From Punica granatum (taxonomy: Eukaryota > Streptophyta > Magnoliopsida > Myrtales > Lythraceae), in assembly GCF_007655135.1 (NCBI RefSeq), contig NC_045129.1, forward strand, positions 39,867,122-39,931,121: a stretch of 64,000 nucleotides of DNA. The letters run 5' to 3'. Position 1 is the stretch's first letter, and each line of letters starts with the position of its first letter. The notes beneath the pieces are model-generated. The model had not been told where the DNA came from and did no database searches. It saw only the letters and a program-made list of their open reading frames with translations. A program made the translations under genes and the position numbers. Shown here in pieces: positions 48,355 to 59,685 of this stretch.

Positions 48355-50760
48355 CGAAATCGATTGCTGAGAGGTCTTGGCACCTCGGGCCTCTGTCCGA
48401 TCAATGAAGCTGACCTTGAAACTGTGATGCACGTTTTGCAGGATTGTTTGAAGGTGAAGGCGGTGAGGAGGCAGCTAATTCCCATCAACATCAGGCGGTC
48501 ATTCTTCAGGGATGACAGGGAGCCATGGTTGATCAAAGAGTTGTCTTGCTCTAAACCGGGATTGGATGGTATTTTATTGCGCTTATCTTTGCTATTAGCT
48601 GTTGGATGTGCTAGTTTCACGGGATCTACGGAAGCGAAAAAGGAACAAAAATTCAAAATTTCCTACCCGTGAAACTAATCCCAAGACCTACTAGAAAAAT
48701 AAGAGTAAATAAAAGCGTACTTGGAATATTTAAAATTGTCGACCGAGCGTCCCACGCGTTACGCCTCTACCGGTATCCACATCGACTTTGTCGAGGAGTT
48801 TTCGAGATCGGCGGTGCTAGCGACCAACACTCGAAAGAAACACTGATGCGACACCCGAAATTTTCAGACTAATGGACCTAATTTGAGTTGAACAATTCAA
48901 CCCAAATTATATATATTTTATATGCATACACATATATGCACGCACACATATATGTATCAGCACATATAAATATGTGTGTGTTTTTATATATATCCCTTTA
49001 GCTGTATATATCTATATATATAGAGCTTGGGGGGAGCTTTTCAAGTCCCCAAACCGGTGTGGGACAAGAGGAATTAAGAATTCCAAATTGCCATGTGTCC
49101 TCACATGGATCGTGCATCAATTGTGTCCATTTAATCTAATAAATCGAGTCTAATTAATCGACAAATTTAATCTCATTAAATATCCGATTAATTTATCGCA
49201 CCATAAATCATCTAATCTCTATTAGACGATTTTATTATTTCAAAATATCTCGTCAATTTAGTCGTAGTGTGTGACCCTGTAGGTTCCCAATTACGTTGAT
49301 AGTAATATCGAAATCTCTATTTCAATATTATAAACAGTGAGCGGCATCTAGCAATACATCACTGTTACTCAAGTAATCGGAAAGTCAATTTCTCGACGAA
49401 CCTCGTGACCTATATTACCGTGTAATATAATCCATTGTCCTCTATATCTCTATTAAGCCCAAGGCATGGTCGATGACATTTTTGTATGACTCAATATTTC
49501 TCTTTCTTGGTTTACCGGGTAAGTCTATCAGAACAAATGAACTCGATATCGTTATATCGACTCATTTGGGTATGCATACACTTTTAGACTTAACCACCAA
49601 GTGGCCGTGAGATATCGCTCCCGTTTCGTAGGAGGGACAAATCCTATCTCGGTTACTCACATTCCTCTCCGTGCTCTGTGATATACCCAATAACTGTCTT
49701 TATAACCTGTTACGGTGACGTTTGACAGTATCAAAGTATATGACATTACATGTAGGAATCCATGGTGACCTCAAGTCAAAGGACCATTACACTATAGTCA
49801 CTTTGAGATATGCTAATGACAGTCACGTAACAACCCATGTAGCAATCTCATGGCGGGTCAGTCCAATATACATTACTCTTAATGTATACATGTGGTGTGG
49901 CTTAATATCTCCATATCCATGACCTGTAAAACTTGGTCATCAATCAACACCCACACTAGTCCAACCGTATTATCGTTGTCCTAATTAACGATAATACTTT
50001 GACTATGGACATTTAAAAATAACATTCGGTAATTATAGGATCTCACAATCAAGTCACACTTGATGCCTATTGAACCACTATTCCAAGGACATTATTGTGT
50101 AAAATCATATTTAGCGCAATTTATACAATAACAGAAATGTCTCGTATTATAATGAAATACATATCATATTACAGAATTGATGATAGATTGCCTCTAGGGC
50201 ATACACCAATTCCCAACAGGAAGTTCTGGAAATGGTGCAATAAGACCATATTTGAGCAGGGGTTTGAGCGTCCCTGCGAGTGTGTGGGTGCCATTTTTAA
50301 GGGGGTGAGGGGTTACGTTATTTCCACACACGAGTTGTGTAATCACATCTATAGGGGAGGTTGGGAATTAAAACTCGTGGGCTGGAGGGCTCCTAATGAT
50401 GGATGGATGAAATTGAATATCGATGATGCAGCCAAGGGCAACCCGAAATTTGCTGGTGCTGGATGCCATGTTTGCGAGCATAATGGTGTTTGGGTACGAG
50501 GATTTGCTCATAATATAGGCATTGCCACATTTGTTCTCGCCGAGCATTGGGCAGGGAAAACGTGCGTTGAAATGGTGTGGGACATGGGTCCGAAGAAGGT
50601 AATACTTGAGGTTGATTCTGAGGTGGTCGTTTCACTTCTACGGTCGCCTAGGGAACAAGTTGGGGTCAATGATGCACTTCTACGGTCGCCTAGGGAACAA
50701 GTTGGGGTCAATGATGCACTTGTCAGAGATATCTGAGATTTACTACATCAGGACTGGGCA
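48355..50760 (+). pseudogene. LINE ORF2 remnant (zf-RVT and RNase H)
   Basis: Left of the insert the frame holds a degenerate zf-RVT domain (ETVMHVLQDC) and reads into the LTR after LLAVGC. Right of it the frame resumes at WKWCNKTIFEQGFERP and carries the RNase H motifs LNIDDAAKGNP, LAEHW and LEVDS. The first acidic motif has lost its usual Gly (DG to DD). A stop follows DALVRDI at about 50734-50736. Within the RNase H a 42-bp unit is repeated exactly (50633-50674 and 50675-50716; residues LLRSPREQVGVNDA twice). Confidence 0.82.
48609..50218 (-). mobile_element. Copia-type solo LTR inside the second LINE
   Basis: On the minus strand the insert begins TGTTGGGAATTGGTGTATGC, the typical start of a large plant Ty1/copia LTR family, with CCCTAGAGGCAATC following, and ends TAGCA. 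The flanks are GGATG (48604-48608) and GGAAG (50219-50223), a 5-bp duplication with one difference. No gag-pol sequence is present in its 1,610 bp. The LTR interrupts the LINE frame, so it came after it. Confidence 0.75.
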
Positions 50761-51024
50761 GTTGTGTATACCGAGAAATGAATAAATGTGTGGACTGGCT
50801 AGCAAACCACGCACTATCATTGCCTCTTGGCAGCATAAGTTTAGTCACTGCCCGGATGGGCTCAATTTTACTCTTTTTAGGGATATTGTAGGGGCACCAT
50901 GACTCGAGTGTGTATTCATTAATTTCTTATTAGTGCATTGGGCCTACCTAGCCCTGTATTTTCACCAACAAAGAAAAACATAATATATCCTCATTTAGAA
51001 CTTAGGAGCAAAAGGAGATAGATA

Positions 51025-52174
51025 TGTAAGATTAATATTTAATCTAATAGCCATAAATTACGCAGCGGAATAAACCGACCTCCAATTATTACCTTGATGA
51101 CGTCGATGATTTTTCACGTGTCTCACGATAGACCTGCAAATAAGACTGAGAGTTTCTTCTAACTCCTAACCTCTCCGTATTAGACGTCTAGATGGAGACA
51201 CATGCCATTTTAATTAGGCAGAGCTAGGGATCCCTTGAAATATTATTTCCTTATATATCATCCCATCAAAAGGATATGGGAAAAAGACAAAAACCCCCAT
51301 TGTGCTTTGGAGTTGGGACAAATCGCACCATGTTCTTTTGTTTGGGACAAATTGCACCATGTTTTTTGCTCCGTCAGACATAGGGGTTACGGCATCAAAT
51401 TATTTTTCATTTTCAGTCCTCAATCTTTGGCCTTTTAATCATTTTAGTTCTAAATTTTTTTCTTTTATCATTCATATCCTAAACTTTATATTTTGTTCCA
51501 TTTTAGTCCTAAACGAAAATCGAAAGGGGAGGAGGGGTCGGAGCCGCCAATCGGTCACCCCGACCCCTCCATCGAGGTCGCGGGTGACCTCGGTGGAGGG
51601 ATCGGGGTCGCTGATTGGCGGCCTCGAACCTCGAATTGATCGGGGACCTCCGACTTGTCCCCGGTCGATTCGGGGTTCGGGGCCGCCAATCGGCGACTCC
51701 GACTCCTCCACCGAGGTCGGCGGCGTCCTCTGTGGGCACCGGCGACCTCGGTAGAGGGGTTGTGGTTGCCGATTGGCGGCCCCGACCCTTCATCCCCTTC
51801 AATTTTCGTTCAGGACTAAAATGAAACAAAATAAAAAGTTTAGGATAGGAATGATAAAAGAAAAAGTTTTAGAACCAAAATCATTAAAAGATTAAAGATT
51901 GAGGACTGAAAATGAAAAATAATTTAATGCCGTAACCCCTTATGTCTGACGAAGCAAAGAGCATGGTGTGATTTGTCCCAAACGAAAGAACATGGTGTGA
52001 TTTGTCCCAACTCCAAAGCATAAGGGGGGTTTTTGTCTTTTTTCCAAAGGATAATAATTGTAATCCACAAGATATGAAATATCTTACTCAAATAACCGAA
52101 TATTTTGTGACATGAGAGCCACATAAATAAGAGATTATTTCATTAATTATGTAAATACATAATATATTCTTACA
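51025..52174 (-). repeat. 3' LTR of the copia element, interrupted by a nested element
   Basis: Without the nested 768-bp element and its duplication the LTR would be 373 bp, exactly the length of the 5' LTR. Shared phrases include TTGATGACGTCGATGATTTT and CACGTGTCTCACGATAGACC. Confidence 0.92.
51278..52045. mobile_element. Foldback element (768 bp, nearly palindromic) nested in the 3' LTR
   Basis: The element begins GGGAAAAAGACAAAAACCCC and ends with the inverse of GGAAAAAAGACAAAAACCCC. Both halves carry, inverted, TTTGGAGTTGGGACAAATC, GGGTTACGGCATCAAATTA, TCAGTCCTCAATCTTT and ATTTTAGTCCT, and the GC-rich centre (51530-51800) again pairs (GCCGCCAATCGG, CCGATTGGCGGC). The flanks AAAGGATAT (51269-51277) and AAAGGATAA (52046-52054) make a 9-bp duplication with one difference, which fits Mutator-like elements. 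There is no transposase. A transcript of it would fold into a long hairpin. Confidence 0.85.
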
Positions 52175-52191
52175 TTCTCCCACTTGGCCCC
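52175..52191 (-). other. Polypurine tract of the copia element
   Basis: On the minus strand GGGGCCAAGTGGGAGAA stands directly before the 3' LTR. The AGTGGGAGAATG form is usual in plant copia elements; it primes plus-strand DNA synthesis. Confidence 0.8.
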
Positions 52192-52526
52192 ATGACACAT
52201 ATCTATGAGTGATAAACTTTATTTGGCCAAACTTGATATTCCCTGAATTGTGGAAACCTCCCATTTACCCTGAGAATGCTACACACGAACTATGGTGGTG
52301 ATACCTGGTGAGAGAATACTTCCCATCCATGTGTCACAATGTACAACACTCCCAAAATAAGCACTAAAGGGAAAAATTTGTAACTTAAAATAAGTTATAT
52401 GGGTCCTATTTTATATCTCAATGAATTAAATACTTTATTTGCGCAACTGATGGGAAATAGAATTCAACTTTATTCTCTAAAATAACAAAAGTAATACATA
52501 ATTGTCCAAAACATATCAAGAAAAAA

Positions 52527-55500
52527 CTACATTGCGTATAGGCCCATACATCCAACATGACCAATGATTTGTTTTCCCGGTAAACCTTTGGTCGTTGGAT
52601 CCGTAATCATAGCATATGTACTGGTGTGTTCAATAATCACCACGCCATTCTTGATATATTCCCTCACACTGAGGTACTTGATATCGATATGCTTACTTCT
52701 GCTGTCACTTTTGTTATTCTTACAGAAGAACACAGCAGCTGTGTTATCACTATAGATCTGAATTGGTCTCTGTATGGTATCAACAGCTTGAAGACCACTT
52801 ACGAAATTCTTCAACCATAGTGCCTGTGTCGTGGCTTCATAGCACGCAATAAACTCTGCCTCCATAGTAGATGTAGCCACCATAGATTGCTTGATACTCC
52901 TCTAGGAAATGGCTCCTCTAGCAAGAAGAAACACATATCCTGAAGTAGACTTTCTGGAATCTACACATCCGGCAAAGTTAGCATCCGAATAACCAACCAC
53001 CCTCAAATGGTCGGTATGCCTGTAGGTCAATCGGTAGTCCTTGGTTCCCTGAAGATACCTCATCACTTTCTTTGTAGCAACCCAATATTGGATCCCAAGA
53101 TTACTCTGGTAACGTCCCAGCAATCCAACTGCTAGACATATGTAAGGTCTCTTGCAGACCTGAGCATACATTAAACTCCCAACTGCGGATGCATATGGGA
53201 TGTTCTTCATCTGCTCAAGTTCTAACTCATCCTTAGGTGACTGGTCATTATTGAATTTATCCCCTCTGATTACAGGCGTTGGAGAGGGCCAACAGTCTTT
53301 CATACCGAATCTCTGCAATATCTTATCAATGTAGACTTTCTGAGATAGTCCTAAAGTTCTTTATTTCTTGTCTCTGTGAATCTCTATGCCAATGACATAA
53401 GAGGCTTCACCCATATCCTTCATTTCAAAATTAGCAGAGAGAAACTGCTTAGCCTCTTCCAGCAAACCCAAGTCACTGCTTGTAAGGAGTATGTCATCTA
53501 CATATAAGACTAAGAAAATAAACTTACTCCCACTGACCTTAAAGTATATACATTGATCAACAAGGTTCTCAGAAAATCCGAATGAGGTGATGACCTTGTG
53601 AAACTTTAGATACCATTGGCGGGATGCTTGTTCTAGTCCATATATAAATTTCTTTAACCTGCACACTTTATGACTATCATCATTAAACCCTTCAGGTTGC
53701 TTCATGTACACCTCCTCATCAAGATCCCTATTAAGAAAAGCCGTTTTCACATCCATATGGTGTAACTCTAAGTCCATATGAGTCACCAATGCCATAATTA
53801 TCCTGAGCGAGTCCTTCTTAGAAACCGGAGAGAAGGTCTCGTGGTAATCTATACCTTCCTTTTTGAGTAAAACCCTCAGCGACAAGTCTAGCCTGATATC
53901 GTTCGACATTACTAGAAGCATCTCTTTTGGTTTTATATACCCATTTGCAGCCAATTGCTACCGCCCATTCTGGTAATTCGACAAGATCCCAGACTCTATT
54001 CTTAGCCATATAATCTAACTCATCCTTCATGGCATCTAACCAAAATGAGGAGTTATCCTCACTCATGGCCTGTGAAAACGTTGTGGGGTCTTCCTTAGGT
54101 TCAACATCGAAGTCGAACTCCATAAGTTATACAAGATAGTCATCAGAAATAACAGGTCTCCTAGTTCTTGAGGATCTCCTTAAATCAACTTGTTCAGCGC
54201 CCTGAATAGTACAAGTTGGCTCTTCTGGTTGAACCATAACTTCAACAGGAGCAGTTTTTTCCTGATTTGGTTGCTCTCTATGATCGACCGATCGATTATG
54301 CCTTAATGCAACCAAAGGTATTGTAGGTACCGAAACACCTTCTCGAGTTTCTTCAAACTCAATAGTTCGAGTACCATTACTCCCACTAGGTTCAACATCC
54401 TCAAAAAACCTTGCATTATTCGATTCGACAATTCGGGGAATGTGTAAAGGGTAATAGAAACTGAAACCCTTGGAATTTACGGAGTAGCCAATGAAAAAAC
54501 CGCTAATGGTCCTTATGTCCAATTTCTTTATGTAAGGATTATAAACCCTTACTTCAGCAGGACAACCCCGTACGTGTAAATGATTCAGACTAGGTTTCCA
54601 ACCGCACCAGATCTCAAACGGTGTTTTAGGCACTGCCTTGGTAAGAACCCCATTTAATATATACACAGCGGTCTTTAAAGCTTCACTCCATAATGACAGT
54701 GGCAACTTAGAATGGGCAATCATGCTTCTTACTATATCTATAAGCGTTATATTCCTCCTTTCAACAACACCATTTTGTTGTGGTGTGCCAGGCATTGTGT
54801 ATTGAGAAACTATACCTTCACTTTCGAGGAATTTCACAAATGGACCACTTATTTGTCCATTCTCTGTGTACCGTCCGTAGTACTCCCCACCTCTATTAGA
54901 TCTAACGATCTTGATTTTCTTGTCTTTATGTTTCTCTACTTCTGCCTTAAATGATTTGAAAGCATCAAGAGCTTCTGCCTTTTCATTTAGAAGATAGAGA
55001 TACATATATCTGTAATGGTCATCAATGAAGGAGATAAAATATCTCTGACCATTAAAACAAGGAGTAGGAAATGGACCACACAAGTTTTTAGAAATATTTC
55101 TTGTCTTGTTGTTTTGCTTTCCCTTTATGCAGTCCACACAAGTCTTAAAATCGGTGTCGTCCAGAGTCTTTAGGACTCCTTCTTTTTCCAATCTCTTAAT
55201 CCTCTCTAAAGAGATATGTCCCAACCTCTTATGCCAAAGTAGAGAGGAATTTTCATCCACAGGATTTCTCTTAATACCAGTAGTTGCATGCAAACATAAA
55301 TAATTCTGCTTAAAGTCGGGATGTAAATCAATTTAAAGAGATTATCAATCATGGTACCACTACCAATTTCAGAATTATTTCTAAAAATTGTCAATTTATT
55401 CTCAAATAAAAATTTGTAGTCAAATACAACCAATCTGGAAATAGAAATCAAGTTTCTAGAAAAGTCTAGAATGTAAAAGACATTATTCAAATCTAAAACA

Positions 55501-56524
55501 TATCCCGAAGACAGAATTATCCTAAATGTCCCTATTCAGTGACTTGAGAGCGTCTCTTATTTCCTGAGTAGACGAATCTCTCACTTTCCGTCGGATTCCT
55601 TAGGTTGAGAAAGCCTTGCATGGTGTTTACAATATGGATTGAAGAATCGGAGTCAATCCACCATGTATTCTTAGGAGCTTCACCAAAAAATGATTCATGA
55701 CATACTAAAAAAATTGAGATACCTCTCTTTTCAAGCCACTTCTTATATTTGGGGCAATCTTTCTTTACATGCTCGTCCTTCCTGCAGAAGAAGCACGTCA
55801 CCTTACTGCCATCTTTCTTGGGTGGCACCTTATACTGCCTCTTCCCATGATCTTTCTTGCCATTACCCTTTGGACGGGTAGCCAGATGGACAACTTCAGA
55901 CTTGTCATGCTTCATCCTCTCCTCCTCTTGAACACACATGGTTAAGAGTTCTGTAATGGACCACTCCTCTTTATGTGTGTTGTAGGAGATCTTGAAAGGT
56001 CCATGCTCGGCTGGTAAGGAGTTAAGAATGAAGTGAACCAAGAATGGCTCAGAGATATCAATCTTCAGTGTCTTGAGTTAAGTTGCCAAATCTCTCATTT
56101 CCGTAATGTGTGCACGCACACCCTTTGAACTATCGAAGGTCTTGCTAGTCAATCTCTTCATCAAGGTACTTGCCAAGGCCTTATCTGATTTGGCAAATTG
56201 TTCCTTAATTGCCTTCAGAAAATCCTTAGCTCTAGTCACCTCACCAACAGCTCCCCGTATGCTTTTACTTACACGGGACTTCATGAACATGAGGCTTAAG
56301 CGATTGGATTTCTCCCACCACTCATACTTCTCCTTGACCTCAGGCGCATTTGTATCCGTGGGAGCAGGTGGCTCCTCCTCACGGAGCGCATAGTTTAGGT
56401 CCATGTACCCTAGAATGAAAAGAACCGACTCCTCCCAGTCAGAAAAATTTTGTCCATCAAGTATAGGAACATAAGCAATATTTTCAAGAACAGATTGAGG
56501 AAGTGCTGCAAAGATCAAGGACAT
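52527..56524 (-). pseudogene. Copia gag-pol polyprotein, broken
   Basis: Gag starts at an ATG at 56524-56522. It carries a zinc knuckle of the C-x2-C-x4-H-x4-C type at about 55765-55805 (CFFCRKDEHVKKDC). The protease active site is altered (DSDS where DSGA is usual). The integrase part (54127-55293) has the H-x3-H and C-x2-C zinc-binding start and the D, D, E core, with one Asn in place of the second Asp region (RSNRGGEY). Reverse transcriptase (53361-54123) has YVDD. RNase H (52527-53318) has the SDAN and ADIxTK-like end regions. Breaks seen: an in-frame TAA at about 56078, breaks at about 55532 and 55206-55293, a stop near 54124, a frameshift at about 53850, and stops near 53361 and 52884-52902. 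No intact protein can be made. Confidence 0.9.
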
Positions 56525-57923
56525 CAATTAAGTGCTATGCAAAATAAGAAATAACCATATATAGTAAATTCCTCCTCCCTTTGGGGATAGGCCGCAAAAA
56601 TGCATGAATTTATTAGTGAGGCAAGCGAATTTGATAATTATGATGAAACTATTCCTTAATCCTTTGGGCATAGAACAATCCCACCATAATATCAAAATTT
56701 ACCTTCTCAGACTAATCTAAGTCCCAGACTAATAACTACCCTTCGAGGCAAAGCGATTAATCTCACGACTCGATTACAATTTGATGCTAATAACCATATT
56801 GTAGTTTAACTATACTTGATTTGCCTTATATAGGGTGCTTTGGCTACTCCTATATCCTAAAAATTACACTACATAGCATCAGAACTGGACCAGAAAATAG
56901 CTGATCCAATCAGAACTGATCAGAGTTACCCGAACTGGTCAAACCAGGATCTGCCAGTCAAACTAGTTATTAAACCGGTCAAACTGGGTCAACTGGGCTA
57001 GGTTAGCTTTAATGGGCCTGAGCCCAAATCCAGCCCAGTAAAAAAAATGATTAGGTTGGACAAAAAATGGTCGGTTCGGACCTAATTGCTTGGGCCGAAG
57101 TGAATTGGGTGTAACCCAAGGCATAGTTGGGTCGGATTAACTTCAGATCTAGCTGAATCGGGTAGGCAGAAGGTCGGGTCAGGCTGCATCTCCTTCACCC
57201 GACTCCTCCCGAAACCTGCGAAACCCTAAGCGCCTCACCTCCCGAGAACCCTAGCCACCGCCTCCTCTCACCGGAACCCCAGCCACAACAGTGCCCGTCA
57301 TGGTCACCTTCTGCGACGGCAGCAACCATGCCATCGCTAGCCATGATGGTCGCCGGCTCGGCCTGAGCTCGAGAAACGAACTGAGATTGTGAGGAGATTT
57401 GGGATGGCTCGGGAGGACAGAGACCGAGCTCCTCCGCGACTGCAGATAGCAGAGGTTACCGCGGACTCCAACTCACCGGGGCTGCGATCGAGATGTAAGA
57501 CGCGAGGCACACCCCGTGACCTCTCACAGGTCGCTGCGGCAGAGGCCACGATCGTGGCCGGTCTGGTTCGCGACCACTAGTAATCGGGTTGCGACTGATT
57601 TCTGTCGTGAGAGAGGCACGCCCGAGACTAACGTGCTTGTTGGCCGCCTCCTTCAGCCGCCCCAAAGGGCTGCCCGCAGCCACCATATGCCCCAAAAGTC
57701 AAAACCCCTAATTCCGACCCAATTAACTTTAATTGACCTTAATCTGGCCCGATTAAGGCTAAATTCACATTAACCACATAAATAAACAATAATTGCAATG
57801 ATCGAAACCCTAATTGCAAGAATAAAATTCAATCAAGCTTAATCGACAGGTAAATCGCAAACCCTAATCGCATGATACTATAAAACCATCAAGCACGATT
57901 ATAGCATCAAAGCATGGCATGAA
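56525..57923 (-). other. Long untranslated leader of the copia element
   Basis: About 1.4 kb lies between the primer-binding site and gag, unusually long for copia. The part 57180-57700 is GC-rich (CCCTAGCCACCGCC and similar) and has short open frames on both strands without recognisable protein content. It could be an acquired host or transposon segment. Confidence 0.5.
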
Positions 57924-57927
57924 GGTT

Positions 57928-57939
57928 GGCTCTGATACA
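57928..57939 (-). other. Primer-binding site of the copia element
   Basis: On the minus strand TGTATCAGAGCC starts 3 bases after the 5' LTR. It corresponds to the initiator-Met tRNA complement TGGTATCAGAGCC with one base missing or changed. Confidence 0.8.
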
Positions 57940-57941
57940 AC

Positions 57942-58314
57942 TGTAAGATTAATATTTAATCTAATAGCAATAAATTATGCAGCGGAATAAACTGAAATTC
58001 AGCCATTGCCTTGATGACGTCGATGATTTTTCACGTGTCTCACGATAGACCTGCAAATAAGACTGAGAATTTCTTCTAACTCCTAATCTCTCCGTATGGG
58101 ACGTCTAGATGGAGACACAAGCCCTTTTAATTAGGTGGAACTAGGGACCCCTCGGAATATTATTTCCTTATATGTCCTCTCATTAAAAGGATATTAACTG
58201 TAATTCACAAGATATAAAATATCTCACTCAAATAATCGAATATTTTGTGATATGAGGGCCACATAAATAAGAGATTATTTTCTTAATTATGTAAATACAT
58301 AATATATTCTTACA
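57942..58314 (-). repeat. 5' LTR of the copia element (373 bp)
   Basis: Begins TGTAAGATTAATATTTAATC and ends ATATATTCTTACA on the plus strand. It is intact in length and serves as reference for the interrupted LTR at 51025-52174. Confidence 0.92.
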
Positions 58315-58319
58315 AGATA

Positions 58320-59563
58320 CTCATTCACTGTAAATAGAAAATTTGGACTTCGTTCAGATGAAAATATTTGGACTTCATTGAGATGCAAAGACTTCTGGTC
58401 TGATATAGACATTTGGACTTCTATGAGTTAGAATCGTGCAAACTTTCATTAATTAGGCTTTTCAATTTATGTGAATTAGGACGTTTATTTTTTGCATGTT
58501 CATTTGCAGTATCTCAAAGAATCACTCAATCAGAGCATAGTTTGATTTTTACTGGGCACTTTCCTATAAGTTAATACTCCCTTTTTATACTGTACGTACG
58601 TAGATTGATTGCATTGTCCAACATCAGAATGAAGCACCAATAAAAATAGCCTCGTCTATTTTACTTTATGTAATACTAGCCCTCCCCTGCACAAGCCACG
58701 TAGTTTTCATGTTTTTATGCAATGGACGAGGGTTGATTAACCTATTCGATACCTTTTTTTTTAATCGGAAATAAACCGATTCGATACTTTAACTTTGTAG
58801 ACTATAAAATAATAAATTTCATCTTCAAATTAATCAGGTTTAAGTGAAAAATGATTAACTCCTTTTTTTAGCACTTTCCACATAAAAAAAGTGGTGATTC
58901 GTTAGATTAATTGAACAAAAAAGGAATGGAGTCGCGCTATTTTTTCCCCCTTAGGGAGGGAGAGTGTATAAAGAAACGTCCACATATATCTTTTTATTTT
59001 TATTTTTAAACCTTGTCAATTTATTTCCACTAAAGGTGTCCCTATTAAGCATCAAATCGTATATAAGAACAACTAACAAATCAAATAGTTTTCAGATGAT
59101 TTTATATTTTTATGAAAATACGTTTATTTAAATTGTCAATGATTGATTTTAAAGAAAGAATAAAATAAATATTGAATTATGGAAGAGGTTAATGCTGAAA
59201 TGCAATTCGGATCGAAGCTAGAAGAAAAAAAGGGCTGGGCTTGGCTATGTTGGGTAAGGGGCGAAAGTGGAAAGGAAAAGAAGAGGGGGAGGGACTACGC
59301 AATTTACTTTACTTATCGTATCTTTGGTACGGACAAATCTTTTCTTCTTCTTAAACCGCCCAACTCAGGTGAACGCTGTGTCATTGCTTCGTTGACTAGA
59401 AGATCTTACCTTACCCCCTTCCCGTCAGATTACAATTTCTAGGGTTTCTTATTTACGCCACTTCATTCTTGTGTTGTTCGACTTCAAGATCTGTCGATTC
59501 ATTGACAGAAAGAAGTGCGACTGGTTAAGCAAATCGTTAATATAAAGAGTCTGGCGGTCAAAG
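58320..59563. other. Intergenic region and presumed promoter of the coiled-coil protein gene
   Basis: A short repeat of TTTGGACTTC (58341-58440, three times) follows the copia element. From about 59160 the sequence is less AT-rich and probably contains the promoter and 5' UTR of the gene at 59564. The open frame at 59179-59442 has no recognisable content. I could not fix a TATA box. Confidence 0.4.
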
Positions 59564-59653
59564 ATGGCATATAGGAGGAAGCAGCAACTCCCGAGGAGGC
59601 CATTGGCATCGGTACCTGGTGAATCTGACTATGAAGCTTCAACAACAGCTTCT

Positions 59654-59685
<32 letters not shown>

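Larger units (their letters stand above)
48354..50976 (+). mobile_element. Second 5'-truncated LINE, split by an LTR
   Basis: The plus-strand element carries the zf-RVT segment (48364-48600) and the RNase H segment (about 50220-50760), an untranslated tail and an A-rich end (50970-50978). The 12-bp sequence AACATAATATAT flanks it at 48342-48353 and 50977-50988 without mismatch. A 1.6-kb LTR-like insert (48609-50218) separates the two coding parts. The element is related to the LINE at 2614-4521 (shared AKGNP and GVW--GFA-N-GIAT) but older. Confidence 0.8.
51025..58314 (-). mobile_element. Ty1/copia LTR retrotransposon, degenerate but structurally complete
   Basis: The element spans two LTRs that begin TGTAAGATTAAT and end TTCTTACA on the plus strand, inside a perfect 5-bp duplication AGATA (51020-51024 and 58315-58319). 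It lies on the minus strand, so the 5' LTR is at the right. A primer-binding site like that for initiator-Met tRNA follows the 5' LTR, and a polypurine tract AAGTGGGAGAATG precedes the 3' LTR. Gag, protease, integrase, reverse transcriptase and RNase H follow in copia order. Several stops and frameshifts make it non-functional. The LTRs differ at roughly 8% of sites by eye, so the insertion is old. Confidence 0.93.

Noticed and set aside
51302..51829. Several overlapping frames rich in Arg, Pro and Ser
   Set aside because: All come from the GC-rich palindromic core of the foldback element and mirror each other on both strands.
57337..57773. Frames in the copia leader
   Set aside because: Short, on both strands, no domain; treated as part of the leader.
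59179..59442. Plus-strand frame of 87 codons
   Set aside because: Probably promoter or 5' UTR of the gene at 59564; no recognisable domain.
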